Part shown: positions 49,741 to 59,711 of the stretch, in pieces
Position numbering within the stretch: the stretch's first letter is position 1
How the letters are laid out: the number at the start of each line of letters is the position of its first letter
Assembly (NCBI GenBank): GCA_947458275.1
Contig: CANGYR010000010.1
Location: 44,962 to 108,961, forward strand
DNA length: 64,000 nucleotides
Direction: 5' to 3'
DNA from: Chitinophagaceae bacterium
GTDB lineage: Bacteria > Bacteroidota > Bacteroidia > Chitinophagales > Chitinophagaceae
Made by a program: the position numbers and the translations under genes
Notes under the pieces: model-generated
What the model was told of the DNA's origin: nothing
Databases searched by the model: none
The model's input: only the letters and a program-made list of their open reading frames with translations

Positions 49741-52569
49741 ATGCAGAAAAAATTATTTTTACTGGATGCGATGGCTTTGATATTCAGGGCATATTATGCA
49801 CTGATTCGTTCTCCTCGGATTACCAGTAAAGGCAGAAATACCAACTCACAATTTGGTTTTACCAACACCCTGATTGATCTCATCAACAATCAAAAGCCCA
49901 CGCATATGGCCGTGTGTTTCGACTCGAAGGGACCCACCGAACGCCATACCGATTTTACCGAATATAAAGCCAACAGGCAAGAGGCGCCGGAAGATATTCT
50001 TTCCGCGATTCCCGACATCAAAAAAATCGTGGAAGCATTTAATATTCCGGTGGTTGAAATGAATGGATTTGAAGCTGATGATATTATCGGCACACTGGCC
50101 AAACAAGCGGAAAAAGAAGGATATGAAGTGTATATGGTTACGCCCGATAAAGATTTTGGGCAGCTGGTTACCGAAAAAATAAAAATCTACAAACCGCCTT
50201 ATCAGGGTGGAAGCTTTGAAGTAATGGGTCCGCAAGAGGTTTGTAACAAGTGGGGTATTGAAAATGTAGACCAGGTAATTGATATTCTCGGTCTGATGGG
50301 AGATGCGGTGGACAACATTCCCGGTATTGCCGGAGTAGGCGAAAAGACGGCTTCAAAATTGCTAAAAGAATATGGCAGTGTTGAAAACCTGTTGCAGCAT
50401 GCCGATGATATCAAAGGTGCATTGGGTGAAAAAATCCGCAACGGCAAAGAGATGGCTGTGTTGAGTAAAAAACTCGCTACCATCATCACCAACGTGCCGG
50501 TAACTTTTCATGAAGGTGATTTTTCTTTGGGGGCTTACAATAAAGATGCATTGATTGATATTTTCACCGAACTGGAATTCAAAACCCTGGGCAAGAGAAT
50601 TCTTGGCGAGGAAATTCCTTCTGTATCTGAAGCGGTGAATCCGGTGAAAGCCGGAGGTCAAATGGATTTGTTCGGAAATAATGTTCCGGCAACAGAAGAA
50701 AAAAATGAAACTATTGAATCCGAAAATCAGGTACCCGTCTCCGTTATAGATAAAAATATTCACAACACGCCACATGTATATCATCTGACTGAAACAGATT
50801 CTGATATAGATGCTTTATTGTCTTTATTGCAAAAAGAAAAAGAAATCTGTTTTGATACGGAGACCACCCATGTGGATGCCAATCTTGCTGAGTTGGTGGG
50901 GATGAGTTTTTGTATAAAGCCCGGAGAGGCCTATTATGTTCCTTGTCCCGCAGAAAAACCCGACTGCAAAAAGCTGCTACAAAGATTTGCTCTTTTGTTC
51001 AATGATGCCGATAAAACATGGATAGGTCAGAATCTTAAATATGACATGCTAGTGATGAAATGGTATGATATTGAGTTGAAGGGGAAAATATTTGATACCA
51101 TGCTGGCTCATTATGTGATAGAACCGGAAGGAAAAAGAAGCATGGATGTATTAAGTGCCAAATACCTGGGTTATGAACCCATCCACATAGAAGAACTGAT
51201 TGGTAAAAAAGGTAAGAATCAGGGCAATATGCGCGATGTGAGTACAGATAAAATTGTTGAGTATGCAGGAGAAGATGCTGACATCACGCTTCAATTGAAA
51301 AATGTTTTTCTTCCGAGAATTTCTTCCAGTCAGGTAGAAAAAGTTTTTTATGAAGTGGAAAACCCGCTCGTCAGAGTGCTTACTGCCATGGAGTTTGAGG
51401 GCATTAAAGTGGACATTGATTTTCTGCATAGTTATTCTAAAGAGCTGGATACAGAAGCGCGAAAAGCGGAGGAGCTGGTCTATGAACAAGCGGGAGTGAG
51501 ATTCAATCTGGCATCACCCAAACAATTGGGAGAGGTGTTGTTTGAAAAACTGAAATTGGATCCGAAAGCAAAAAAAACGAAGACGGGGCAGTACGCTACT
51601 GGAGAGGATGTGTTGGCCAAGCTCGCCCACCAGCATAAAATTTGCGATGATATTTTATCTTTCCGCGAACTAGCGAAATTAAAATCTACTTATGTGGATG
51701 CCTTGCCTTCTTTGATCAATCCCAAAACAGGCCGTGTGCATACCAGTTATGCGCAGGCGGTAGCGGTAACGGGAAGGTTAAGCAGCAACAATCCGAATTT
51801 GCAGAACATTCCTATTCGTACAAACAGAGGAAGAGAAATTCGTAAAGCCTTCATTCCGCGCAACGAAGAATATGTATTGGTATCGGCCGATTACTCTCAG
51901 ATTGAATTAAGAATTGTGGCAGCCATTAGTGGCGATAAGAATATGTGTGAGGCGTTCAGGACGGGCAAAGACATTCACACTGCCACGGCGGCGAAGGTTT
52001 TCAATGTCGCCGAATCTGATGTTACCAAAGAAATGCGCTATAAAGCCAAGAGTGTTAATTTCGGAATCATCTACGGTCAGGGAGCATTTGGTCTGGCTGA
52101 AAATCTCGGCATTTCAAGAGGCGAGGCAAAAGAAATTATTGACAACTACAAAAAAGAATTTCCGGATATTCAGCGATACATGGATGATACCATTAAATTT
52201 GCTAAAGATAACGGTTATGTACAGACGCTGATGGGCCGTAAGAGATGGCTGAAAGATATAACCTCTGCCAACTTTACTGTAAGAGGTTTTGCGGAGCGAA
52301 ATGCCATCAATTCACCCATTCAGGGTACGGCTGCTGATATGATTAAGCTGGCAATGATAAAAATTAATGAGGCGTTCAACAAGTATCAGTTCAAATCAAA
52401 AATGATCTTGCAGGTACATGATGAGTTGGTTTTTGATGTACTTAAAACCGAACTGGATGCGGTGAAGCCCGTCATCCTGGAATGCATGCAACATGCGCTG
52501 TCTCTGCCAAATGGTGTTCCTGCGGATGCGGAGTTGGGATTTGGGGAGAACTGGCTGGAAGCACACTAA
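49741..52569 (+). CDS. polA: DNA polymerase I
   Basis: 942 aa with all three domains. Residues 1-~290 are the 5'-3' exonuclease (FLLDAMALIFRAYYAL; YKANRQEAPEDI; DGVDNIPGIAGVG-like DAVDNIPGIAGVGEK). Residues ~345-530 are a proofreading domain that keeps the catalytic acids D372 and E374 (FDTETT). Residues ~555-942 are the polymerase with D717 (motif A, SADYSQIELRI) and D894 (motif C, QVHDELVF). It acts in repair and Okazaki fragment processing. A hairpin and GTTGAAG array begin directly behind the stop. Confidence 0.97.
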   Translation: MQKKLFLLDAMALIFRAYYALIRSPRITSKGRNTNSQFGFTNTLIDLINNQKPTHMAVCFDSKGPTERHTDFTEYKANRQEAPEDILSAIPDIKKIVEAFNIPVVEMNGFEADDIIGTLAKQAEKEGYEVYMVTPDKDFGQLVTEKIKIYKPPYQGGSFEVMGPQEVCNKWGIENVDQVIDILGLMGDAVDNIPGIAGVGEKTASKLLKEYGSVENLLQHADDIKGALGEKIRNGKEMAVLSKKLATIITNVPVTFHEGDFSLGAYNKDALIDIFTELEFKTLGKRILGEEIPSVSEAVNPVKAGGQMDLFGNNVPATEEKNETIESENQVPVSVIDKNIHNTPHVYHLTETDSDIDALLSLLQKEKEICFDTETTHVDANLAELVGMSFCIKPGEAYYVPCPAEKPDCKKLLQRFALLFNDADKTWIGQNLKYDMLVMKWYDIELKGKIFDTMLAHYVIEPEGKRSMDVLSAKYLGYEPIHIEELIGKKGKNQGNMRDVSTDKIVEYAGEDADITLQLKNVFLPRISSSQVEKVFYEVENPLVRVLTAMEFEGIKVDIDFLHSYSKELDTEARKAEELVYEQAGVRFNLASPKQLGEVLFEKLKLDPKAKKTKTGQYATGEDVLAKLAHQHKICDDILSFRELAKLKSTYVDALPSLINPKTGRVHTSYAQAVAVTGRLSSNNPNLQNIPIRTNRGREIRKAFIPRNEEYVLVSADYSQIELRIVAAISGDKNMCEAFRTGKDIHTATAAKVFNVAESDVTKEMRYKAKSVNFGIIYGQGAFGLAENLGISRGEAKEIIDNYKKEFPDIQRYMDDTIKFAKDNGYVQTLMGRKRWLKDITSANFTVRGFAERNAINSPIQGTAADMIKLAMIKINEAFNKYQFKSKMILQVHDELVFDVLKTELDAVKPVILECMQHALSLPNGVPADAELGFGENWLEAH

Positions 52570-52739
52570 TCGCCGAAGGCGATGTTGAAGGGGTTGAAGA
52601 GGTTGAAGAAGTTGAAGAGGTTCAAAAAGTTCAAAAGGTTGAACATGTTGAACCCTCATGAAATTTCACCGCAGAGAAAAGAGAACGCAGAGTTTACGCA
52701 GAGGCACCAACCCCAAACCATAAACCATAAACCAAAAAC
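52570..52739. repeat. Composite repeat behind polA
   Basis: ATCGCCGAAGGCGAT (52569-52583) is a perfect palindrome. Seven to eight tandem GTTGAAG/GTTCAAAA units follow (52583-52651), then a stretch rich in GCAGAG (52664-52705), then CCAAACCATAAACC units up to the next gene. Three low-complexity classes are therefore stacked in one 170-bp spacer. Confidence 0.75.
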
Positions 52740-53375
52740 ATGTCTCTCCTTATCTACATCTACGATGCCTACTGCGGCTGGTGTTACGGCTTTAGTCCGG
52801 TGATTTCCAAAATTGCCGAGGAGTTTAAAGACCGGTTGCAATTTGAGGTACTGAGCGGAGGAATGATCCTTCCCGATAAGCCGGTGCATATCGGAGCCAT
52901 GGCCGGATACATTGCCCAGGCATATAAAACGGTAGAGGAAAAAACCGGGGTGGAGTTTGGAAAAGAGTATCTCTGGCATATTTTTAATCCTGAGGAGAGT
53001 GACTGGTATCCCCATTCAGAAAAACCGGCTATTGCCCTTTGTATTCTAAAACAATTACGTCCTGAAAATGTTATCGAAATTGCCTCAGATATACAACAGG
53101 CACTGCATTTTGAGGGGCGGGACTTGACGGATGACGAAGCCTACAGGCATTTACTGGAGAAATATGACATCGAATCCGGGGATTTTTATGAGAAATTGAA
53201 ATCGGAGGAATACAGACAGATGGCTTATGATGAGTTTTCTTTGGTGCAGCAATTTCAGGTCAGAGGCTTTCCGGCGGTATACATGCAGACACAAGAGGGG
53301 AAGTTTTATCAACTGGCAGAAGGTTATACAGACTTTCAAACAGTTTTCAATGCAATAATTCCATTCATTAAATAG
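52740..53375 (+). CDS. DsbA-family thiol oxidoreductase-like protein
   Basis: 211 aa, cytoplasmic (no signal peptide). The thioredoxin-fold active site is C12-G-W-C15 in YDAYCGWCYGFSPV. A helical insertion domain covers ~60-150 and the cis-proline region is RGFPAVYMQ. It belongs with the FrnE/DsbA-like group; the partner protein is unknown. Confidence 0.88.
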   Translation: MSLLIYIYDAYCGWCYGFSPVISKIAEEFKDRLQFEVLSGGMILPDKPVHIGAMAGYIAQAYKTVEEKTGVEFGKEYLWHIFNPEESDWYPHSEKPAIALCILKQLRPENVIEIASDIQQALHFEGRDLTDDEAYRHLLEKYDIESGDFYEKLKSEEYRQMAYDEFSLVQQFQVRGFPAVYMQTQEGKFYQLAEGYTDFQTVFNAIIPFIK

Positions 53376-53431
53376 GTTTGATTCAAAAATCATAATTTTG
53401 AATAAAAATCAAGCAAAATAAAATACATATC

Positions 53432-55996
53432 ATGAAGCATTTTTTTACCAAAAATTTGAGCTTACTGTTGTTTTTCAGCTTTTTCATTTCGACTTCTTTT
53501 TCTCAGGGGTCAGGAGGTATTTATGAAAGTTTTTTGATTCTGAACAGGGGAGCCGGAAACGAATTCTTTGATCTTGATGCGAACACAGGCAATCCTGATT
53601 TTACCGGGTCTATCGGAACATTCAATTCCGGACAAACATTGAGTTTGAAGGGGTTTGAACAAAAAGTATTCAAATGCGGTACACTCAACATCACTTCGGG
53701 GGCTGTTTTATATACAATCTACCCAAGCGGCGGAACTCCCGGAACATTTATCGGAGTGTCTTTTACTTCTGCTTTCAATATTTCAGGAGCAGGTGATGGT
53801 TGTCAAAACCAGCAATGGCAGACAAATAATGCCAATATCAATCTATTAAGTGGGTTGTGTGATGGTGATTATGTATTGGAAGTATTCACAACTGCAGCTT
53901 TTGAAGATGGCAGTAATTTAGGTACAATTTTTTCCAATAATGGCGGAGCAAACTATAAAGCAACTTTTACGGTAAAAAATGATAATCTCTCTGATATTTA
54001 TGAAAGCTATTTGATTTTAAACACTTACGGACAAGGCAATCAGTTTTATGATCTGAAAGCAAATACTGACAACCCTAACTTTGATGGTGCCAATTTAGGA
54101 GAATATTGCAATTCAGGAACGCTCGTTCTTTCCGGAGCGGAGAACAAAGTTTTTAAATGTGGTACCAATGACATCACTGATGGCAAACTGTATTACAGAA
54201 TATATCCCTCAGGTGGTACCGGTGGCAGCTTCAGTGAAATTGATTTGCCTTATGATTCTCCACTGGACGCAGCTCCCGGATGTGTCAACCAGAAATGGCA
54301 AAAAAGTGACGCAGCTGTGAATCTACTAGCCGATCTTATACCCGGAGATTATGTACTTGAGGTATATACGCAAGCATCTTACACATATGCCGGTGCTGCT
54401 TGCGGAGGCATTCACTATGCCAACAACTCACCGAATAATTATAAAGCTACATTCAAAGTATGTTCGCCAAAATCATCTGCTTTCAATGAGAGCTATGTCA
54501 TCATTAATAAAGGTTCATTCAATGAATTTTATGACCTGCAGTCTACCACATTGAATCCAGATTTTGAAGGAGCTGATTTGGGAACTTTCAATGGCTCACA
54601 GACATTTAAATTGAACGGTGCTGAAAACAAAACTACCGAGTGTACTCCGGATGATATACTGGATGGCAAATTGTATTATCGTATTTATCCTGAAGGAAGC
54701 ACACCTTCTTCTTTCAATTTGCCCGTGAATCTTCCTGTGGTTTCTGAGTCGCTGACTAACTGTAATGAACAGACATGGAGAGAAGTGGCTGCTGACATAG
54801 ATTTGCTGGTTGATTTGTGTGATGGAAAATATGTGCTGGAAGTATATACCTCATCTGACTATACAGATAATACAGGATCTAAAACTTATAATTTTGATAA
54901 TGGAGGAAAGAATTATAAAGCCACCTTTACTGTAAAAAATGATGATCAGTCAGGTATTTTTGAAAGCTATATCATTTTGGATACCGCAAATACCGGCAAT
55001 AAATTTTATGACTTGCAAGCGCCGTCCGCTTCAACTAATTCTGATTTTGATGGGTTAGATTTGGGAGACTTCTGCGATGGTAAAACATTGAACCTTTCAG
55101 GTGCTCAGAACAAGACTTTCAAATGTGGTATCAATGATATTTTGAATGGCGCTCTATATTATAGAATTTATCCTTCTACATCCTCGCCAACAGGTTCTTT
55201 TACTAAACTTAATCTAGGGTTTTCTTCAGAAAACACATCACCTGAAAATTCCGCCTGTCTCGATCAGGTTTGGGAAACATCTGATGCAACCGTTGATTTG
55301 CTTGCGGGATTAGACCCGGGAGCTTACACGTTGGAAGTATATACTCAGGCGGATTATAATTATGGAATCTGTTCTTCTGTTCACTACACAAACAATTCTA
55401 CCGCCAATTACAAGGCATCGTTCTCTGTTTGTATTGCCAGCCTGCCTGTTACCTATTCCAAATTCAACGGAATAAGAAGAGGTCGTGATGTGGAGCTTAG
55501 CTGGAAAACGGCCACTGAAATCAATACTGCAAGATTTGAGGTGGAAAGAAAAACAAACGGCCGCTTCGAAAAAATAGGAACGGTCAGTGCTACAGGGAAT
55601 GCTATTGGCGGCAGTTATAATTTTACTGATGTAAATAATCAATTTAAAGGCATATCTCAATACAGAATTAAATCTGTTGCTAAGAACAATGAATCCAAGT
55701 ACAGCAAAGTCGTTGCACTCAACTATCAAGCTTCTGGTCTGCAGATAATAAATGTGGTGCCTACGCTGGTTGAAAAATCAAACGTGGTTATGAACGTTAG
55801 TTCAGATAAGTCAATGAAAATTGAATTGCAGCTGACCGATATTTCAGGTAAGCAAATGCAAAGAACTTCTCATCAATTGATGGCAGGAAGCAATCAACTC
55901 AGCATTGATGCATCCCGACTGGCCCCAGGTACTTACTTTGTAACAGCTTATTCAAGCGAAGGCAAATCAAGTGTACACCGTTTTGTGAAAAGATAG
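53432..55996 (+). CDS. T9SS-type surface protein with four ~155-residue repeats
   Basis: 854 aa with a signal peptide (1-~25, SFSQG). Four tandem repeats begin at about residues 29, 188, 350 and 508, each starting (Y/F)ES(Y/F)(L/I)ILN and containing F(Y/F)DL, ENK(V/T)FKCG-like and LYYRIYPSG motifs. Repeats 1 and 3 end in KATFTVKND, repeats 2 and 4 in KA(T/S)F(K/S)VC, an ABAB pattern. Residues ~670-770 are a fibronectin-like domain (LSWKTATEINTARFEVER). The last ~80 residues match a T9SS type A sorting domain (ISGKQMQRTSHQLMAGSNQL; LAPGTYFVTA). Function unknown; perhaps adhesion. Confidence 0.8.
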   Translation: MKHFFTKNLSLLLFFSFFISTSFSQGSGGIYESFLILNRGAGNEFFDLDANTGNPDFTGSIGTFNSGQTLSLKGFEQKVFKCGTLNITSGAVLYTIYPSGGTPGTFIGVSFTSAFNISGAGDGCQNQQWQTNNANINLLSGLCDGDYVLEVFTTAAFEDGSNLGTIFSNNGGANYKATFTVKNDNLSDIYESYLILNTYGQGNQFYDLKANTDNPNFDGANLGEYCNSGTLVLSGAENKVFKCGTNDITDGKLYYRIYPSGGTGGSFSEIDLPYDSPLDAAPGCVNQKWQKSDAAVNLLADLIPGDYVLEVYTQASYTYAGAACGGIHYANNSPNNYKATFKVCSPKSSAFNESYVIINKGSFNEFYDLQSTTLNPDFEGADLGTFNGSQTFKLNGAENKTTECTPDDILDGKLYYRIYPEGSTPSSFNLPVNLPVVSESLTNCNEQTWREVAADIDLLVDLCDGKYVLEVYTSSDYTDNTGSKTYNFDNGGKNYKATFTVKNDDQSGIFESYIILDTANTGNKFYDLQAPSASTNSDFDGLDLGDFCDGKTLNLSGAQNKTFKCGINDILNGALYYRIYPSTSSPTGSFTKLNLGFSSENTSPENSACLDQVWETSDATVDLLAGLDPGAYTLEVYTQADYNYGICSSVHYTNNSTANYKASFSVCIASLPVTYSKFNGIRRGRDVELSWKTATEINTARFEVERKTNGRFEKIGTVSATGNAIGGSYNFTDVNNQFKGISQYRIKSVAKNNESKYSKVVALNYQASGLQIINVVPTLVEKSNVVMNVSSDKSMKIELQLTDISGKQMQRTSHQLMAGSNQLSIDASRLAPGTYFVTAYSSEGKSSVHRFVKR

Positions 55997-56017
55997 AATT
56001 TATCAGTAATTAATATT

Positions 56018-56050
56018 AACAGGAGCAATCATTTTGGTTGCTCCTGTTTT
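56018..56050 (+). terminator. Rho-independent terminator
   Basis: AACAGGAGCAA (56018-56028) pairs perfectly with TTGCTCCTGTT (56038-56048), ending in a T-run. It closes the four-repeat surface-protein gene. Confidence 0.88.
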
Positions 56051-56055
56051 ATTGA

Positions 56056-56158
56056 TGAGGAGATTTGAAGATGTGAAGATGAGGAGATGTGGAGATGTGG
56101 AGATGCGAAAATTTAGAGATGAGTCAACCCTAAACCCCTAACCCCAAACTCTTAACGC
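56056..56158. repeat. Composite repeat between the surface-protein and receptor genes
   Basis: 56056-56125 carries tandem GATGTGGAGATGTGGAGA units; 56126-56158 carries AACCCCTAACCCCAAAC units. It has the same two-part composition as 34476-34590. Confidence 0.7.
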
Positions 56159-56164
56159 CGTGGC

Positions 56165-59002
56165 TTAATGACCTCTTGGCATCATTTCTGATTCAGCTTC
56201 CGTCGTCTTTTTAGGTGTGCCAAAATTTCTCAGACTATAAGTGAAGGTGAGCATGAAGTATTGCTGTATAATATTATTGCGCGAATCTTCAATAAAGGTG
56301 TTGGTTACATTTCTTGAAATATTTTGATTCTGTCTTAATATATCAAACACCGACAATTTTAATTCACCGGTTTTCTTTTTAAAGAATTTTTTTCCTGCCG
56401 ACGCACTCCACAAATTAAATGTCTGGTCCAGATTGCCTGATAAACCTTTAAAAATCTGATTCGTGATATCAGTTTGAATAAACCATCCTTCTTTATTCGC
56501 CAACCTGATTGAACCGCTGGTAACGTGATTGATGAATTTATTCTTTGCAGTACTGCCACCGGTTGTTTTAGCATCATTCAGATTACCTGTATAAGACAAG
56601 GTATAATCAATATACTCATTGATATTACTTGATATCACAACGCCTCCGTTGAATTGGTAATTGTTTGTAGTAGTGGCAATTGAATTAACCAATCCGGGCA
56701 GTTTAGTATATACCAATCCCAAATTAACATTGACAGTAGATTTTATAAATTTCACCGGCTGGCTATAGGTAAAATATGTCCGCAATAATCTGTAACCGTC
56801 AAGATTGACCGGCTTGATTAATTGTGTTCCTTTTCTCAAAATAACATCTTTCTGTATCAAAGAATCTTTCGCAGCTATATAGCTTGCGTTTGAAATAAAA
56901 TCCATCGCAGTTTGAAAAAATAATCCTGTAAATACACTTCTGTTTGTTTTGGTATTTGTATGCATAAAGCGACCGCCCATGTATTGCGTAAAGGATTGAT
57001 TGAGTTCGGGGTTGCCGCCAATTACCCTCAATGGATTTGTCAGATTGTAGACATCCTGCAGTTGAGCAACAGTAGGGAACATTGTACTTGTTCTGTAAAA
57101 TATTCTGAAAGAACTGTATTTGGAAATTTTCTTTCTCCAGAATCCATTAGGTAAAAAATTGTAAAAGGTCTGTCTGAAATTTCCTGCAATGGGAAATATT
57201 CTGTCGCTTTTTAAAATGGTTTGTTGAAAATTGTTACCGATGGCAAATTGTTCGTCTTTGTTTTTTGTGAAACGATAAGTGATGCCACCATTGTTTGTCT
57301 GAATGGTATTATCAAAAGTATTGGAAAGGTTACTTTCAAATATGGAATAATTCAAGCCGTCAAACAAATAAGTTTTTTGATCGGAATTGTTTTTTTGTAC
57401 AGAGGGATTGTATTCCAATTGCAATTGTCCTTTTTTTCCAATCGGTTCATTGTAAGTAATATTTCCCCCGATGGTTTGTCCGTTGGTGAGATTGCTGCTG
57501 AACTGCTGTTGCAATGAATCAGGTGAAACAGCCATGCCGAAAGCATCATAAAAGCGGAAGATACCATCAATATTATTGCTGCCATCGTTTTTATTGAAGG
57601 CGACATTAAATCCGAGAGAGAGCATTCTTCCTTTTTTTCTGAAAGAATGTCTGTACATGAGGTTGTTGCGAATAGAATATCCCTTTTTATCATTAACTGT
57701 ATTGGAAGCAGCATTGTAAATTGAATCCAGAATATTTTTATAACTATTAATGCCGGTAAAGCCCGTTGAATTATTGTTTTGAAAACTCATACTTGGAATT
57801 ACAAAGAAGATATTGTTTGAATCCATTTTGTATTCAATTCTCGCATTGATTCGGTGATTAAAATTTTTGATGAGACTGTTGCTGTTTTGTGCAGACAACT
57901 GATTTTGTTCAAACAACTGTATTTTGGTGAATGAAATATTATCGGTGTTTGTCCCGTTAAAAAAATAGCTGCCTGTTACCGTTATTTTTTTCCCCCATTT
58001 ATCTCCATAATTGATACCGGCAGAATTGGTGGTGGCAATTCCATTCGTCTGTCCGATGGTAAAACTTTCCGACTGCTGATTTCCGGGACCTCTGAATCCG
58101 GCAGGAGGGCCAGACATTCTATTATTGCCGGATGAACCTGTCACACCCAATAAATCTTGTGATCCAAAATTTTGCTGGTTGATATTGTTGAAATTCCCAA
58201 CAATGGAAATTCTTCTGTCATTATTAAAAAAGCTCGCATTACCTCCAGCAGCATATCGTTTGTCTGTTCCATATCCGGCATAAATTCTCCCGAACTGAGA
58301 ATTTTTAATCCCGTTTTTGGTTATTACGTTGATGGCTTTTTGCGAGTTGCCGTCGTCTATCCCTGTCAGCTGAGCCTGATCGCTCAGTCTGTCAAACACC
58401 TGAATTTTGTCAACAACTTCTGCCGGGATGTTTCTAAGAGCAGAGGTGGCATCGTCTCCAAAAAAATCTTTTCCGTCGATGGTGACTTTTTTTACTTGCT
58501 CACCTTGTGCAGTAACCGAACCGGATTTATCTACTGTAATGCCTGGCATTTTTTTCAACAGATCTTCTGTGGTGGCATCCACATTTACTTTGTATTGATT
58601 GGCACTGTACTGAGCGGTATCTTCTTTTTGGGTTACGGAAGGAGCTTTCGCCACTATAGTTACTTCACTTAAATCTTTTTCCTGTTTGGCAAGTGCTATA
58701 TTTCCAATGTTTTTTTCATTGTTGTTATATTCAACAGGTAGAAGTATTTGTTTATAACCAACCGAACTGATTAAAATCAGGTAATTTCCTTTGTTGACGG
58801 AAGAGAAATCAAATCGCCCTTTTTCATCTGTAACCATTTTCTTAATAAGGGTAGTGTCTGATTGTAAAAGAGAAACGGTTGCACCTTGTAAAAGTTTTTG
58901 GTCAGACTGACTGATAACTGTTCCGGAGATTTTATTTTGTTGTGCTTTGGAGTAAACAAACAAAAATGTGAATATGATTACGGCGAGTAGTTTTTTTTGC
59001 AT
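56165..59002 (-). CDS. TonB-dependent-receptor-like outer-membrane barrel protein
   Basis: 945 aa with a signal peptide (1-~20, YSKAQ). Residues ~22-105 are a carboxypeptidase-regulatory-like domain (ISGTVISQSDQKLLQGATV). A plug-like region follows (LLKKMPGITVDKSGSVTAQG; AEVVDKIQVFD), then a long beta-barrel with the GGNPELNQSFTQYMGGRF segment of the outer-membrane beta-barrel family. It is not a canonical SusC (no SusD neighbour), and the substrate is unknown. The C-terminus (ESEMMPRGH) is not aromatic as in classical barrels. Confidence 0.85.
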   Translation of the reverse strand: MQKKLLAVIIFTFLFVYSKAQQNKISGTVISQSDQKLLQGATVSLLQSDTTLIKKMVTDEKGRFDFSSVNKGNYLILISSVGYKQILLPVEYNNNEKNIGNIALAKQEKDLSEVTIVAKAPSVTQKEDTAQYSANQYKVNVDATTEDLLKKMPGITVDKSGSVTAQGEQVKKVTIDGKDFFGDDATSALRNIPAEVVDKIQVFDRLSDQAQLTGIDDGNSQKAINVITKNGIKNSQFGRIYAGYGTDKRYAAGGNASFFNNDRRISIVGNFNNINQQNFGSQDLLGVTGSSGNNRMSGPPAGFRGPGNQQSESFTIGQTNGIATTNSAGINYGDKWGKKITVTGSYFFNGTNTDNISFTKIQLFEQNQLSAQNSNSLIKNFNHRINARIEYKMDSNNIFFVIPSMSFQNNNSTGFTGINSYKNILDSIYNAASNTVNDKKGYSIRNNLMYRHSFRKKGRMLSLGFNVAFNKNDGSNNIDGIFRFYDAFGMAVSPDSLQQQFSSNLTNGQTIGGNITYNEPIGKKGQLQLEYNPSVQKNNSDQKTYLFDGLNYSIFESNLSNTFDNTIQTNNGGITYRFTKNKDEQFAIGNNFQQTILKSDRIFPIAGNFRQTFYNFLPNGFWRKKISKYSSFRIFYRTSTMFPTVAQLQDVYNLTNPLRVIGGNPELNQSFTQYMGGRFMHTNTKTNRSVFTGLFFQTAMDFISNASYIAAKDSLIQKDVILRKGTQLIKPVNLDGYRLLRTYFTYSQPVKFIKSTVNVNLGLVYTKLPGLVNSIATTTNNYQFNGGVVISSNINEYIDYTLSYTGNLNDAKTTGGSTAKNKFINHVTSGSIRLANKEGWFIQTDITNQIFKGLSGNLDQTFNLWSASAGKKFFKKKTGELKLSVFDILRQNQNISRNVTNTFIEDSRNNIIQQYFMLTFTYSLRNFGTPKKTTEAESEMMPRGH

Positions 59003-59132
59003 TTTGAGGCAGGTGTTTAGTAATAGCTGTTCAATTTATAGAATAACTGTGTAATATTTAATGATTATTTACTGATTTCTATTCAGAGTTTTTGATTTTA
59101 TCAATTATATTGCATCCTCAAAAACAGCAGAT

Positions 59133-59657
59133 ATGGAATATAATAAGTTAGTGGCCGTAACCGGGCTTGGTGGTTTATTTGAATTAATTTCTTCCAAAGC
59201 AGATGGCGGTATCGTCAGATCTTTAGAGGACAAAAGTACCAAATTTGTAAGCAACAGATTGCACAGTTTTTCTCATCTGGAAAGCATTGAGATATATACT
59301 ACCGGAAATAATGTGAATTTGGTGGAGATTTTGGAAGCCATTAAAAACAGCAAAGAGAAAGCGCCCGATGCTAAAGCGGACAATAAAGCCATTAAAAGCT
59401 ATTTTGAAAAAGTATATCCTGAAATGGATTTCGAGAGAGTGTATGTCAGCGATATGAAGAAAATGATTAAGTGGTACGAAATCATTACTAAAAATAATAT
59501 TGAGATTAAACTTTCTTCTGAAACAACAGAAGAGCCTGCTGCTGAGGCGGTTACCGAAAAGAAAGCCAAGTCTTCAGCTAAGGCAGCACCTGCAAAAGCA
59601 GCAGCCGTTAAAAATGCACCTGCCAAGAAAATCAATACGCCAAGGAAAATGGCATAA
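59133..59657 (+). CDS. DUF5606-like protein with Lys/Ala-rich tail
   Basis: 174 aa. Residues ~1-125 (YNKLVAVTGLGGLFELISSK; GGIVRSLEDKSTKFV; DFERVYVSDMKKMIKWYEII) resemble the Bacteroidota DUF5606 family, of unknown function. Residues ~130-174 are a low-complexity Lys/Ala-rich tail (KAKSSAKAAPAKAAAVKNAP) like those of histone-H1-type or polynucleotide-binding proteins. It is read from a separate promoter and is closed by a hairpin at 59689. Confidence 0.75.
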   Translation: MEYNKLVAVTGLGGLFELISSKADGGIVRSLEDKSTKFVSNRLHSFSHLESIEIYTTGNNVNLVEILEAIKNSKEKAPDAKADNKAIKSYFEKVYPEMDFERVYVSDMKKMIKWYEIITKNNIEIKLSSETTEEPAAEAVTEKKAKSSAKAAPAKAAAVKNAPAKKINTPRKMA

Positions 59658-59688
59658 TTCTATTCAACATAATTTCTTACATTTAAAT

Positions 59689-59708
59689 TCCGCCACCGGC
59701 GGATTTTT
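59689..59708 (+). terminator. Probable terminator between the DUF5606 gene and pepF
   Basis: TCCGCC (59689-59694) pairs with GGCGGA (59698-59703) around ACC and is followed by five Ts. The T-run ends 3 nt before the pepF ATG, so the hairpin also overlaps the pepF translation-initiation region. Confidence 0.6.
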
Positions 59709-59711
59709 ACT

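Noticed and set aside
52582..52803. 73-codon frame through the polA spacer repeats
   Set aside because: The sequence MLKGLKRLKKLKRFKKFKRL is simply the translation of the GTTGAAG array; no independent signal.
58172..58672. 166-codon plus-strand frame
   Set aside because: It is antisense to the plug domain of the receptor-like gene and lacks motifs.
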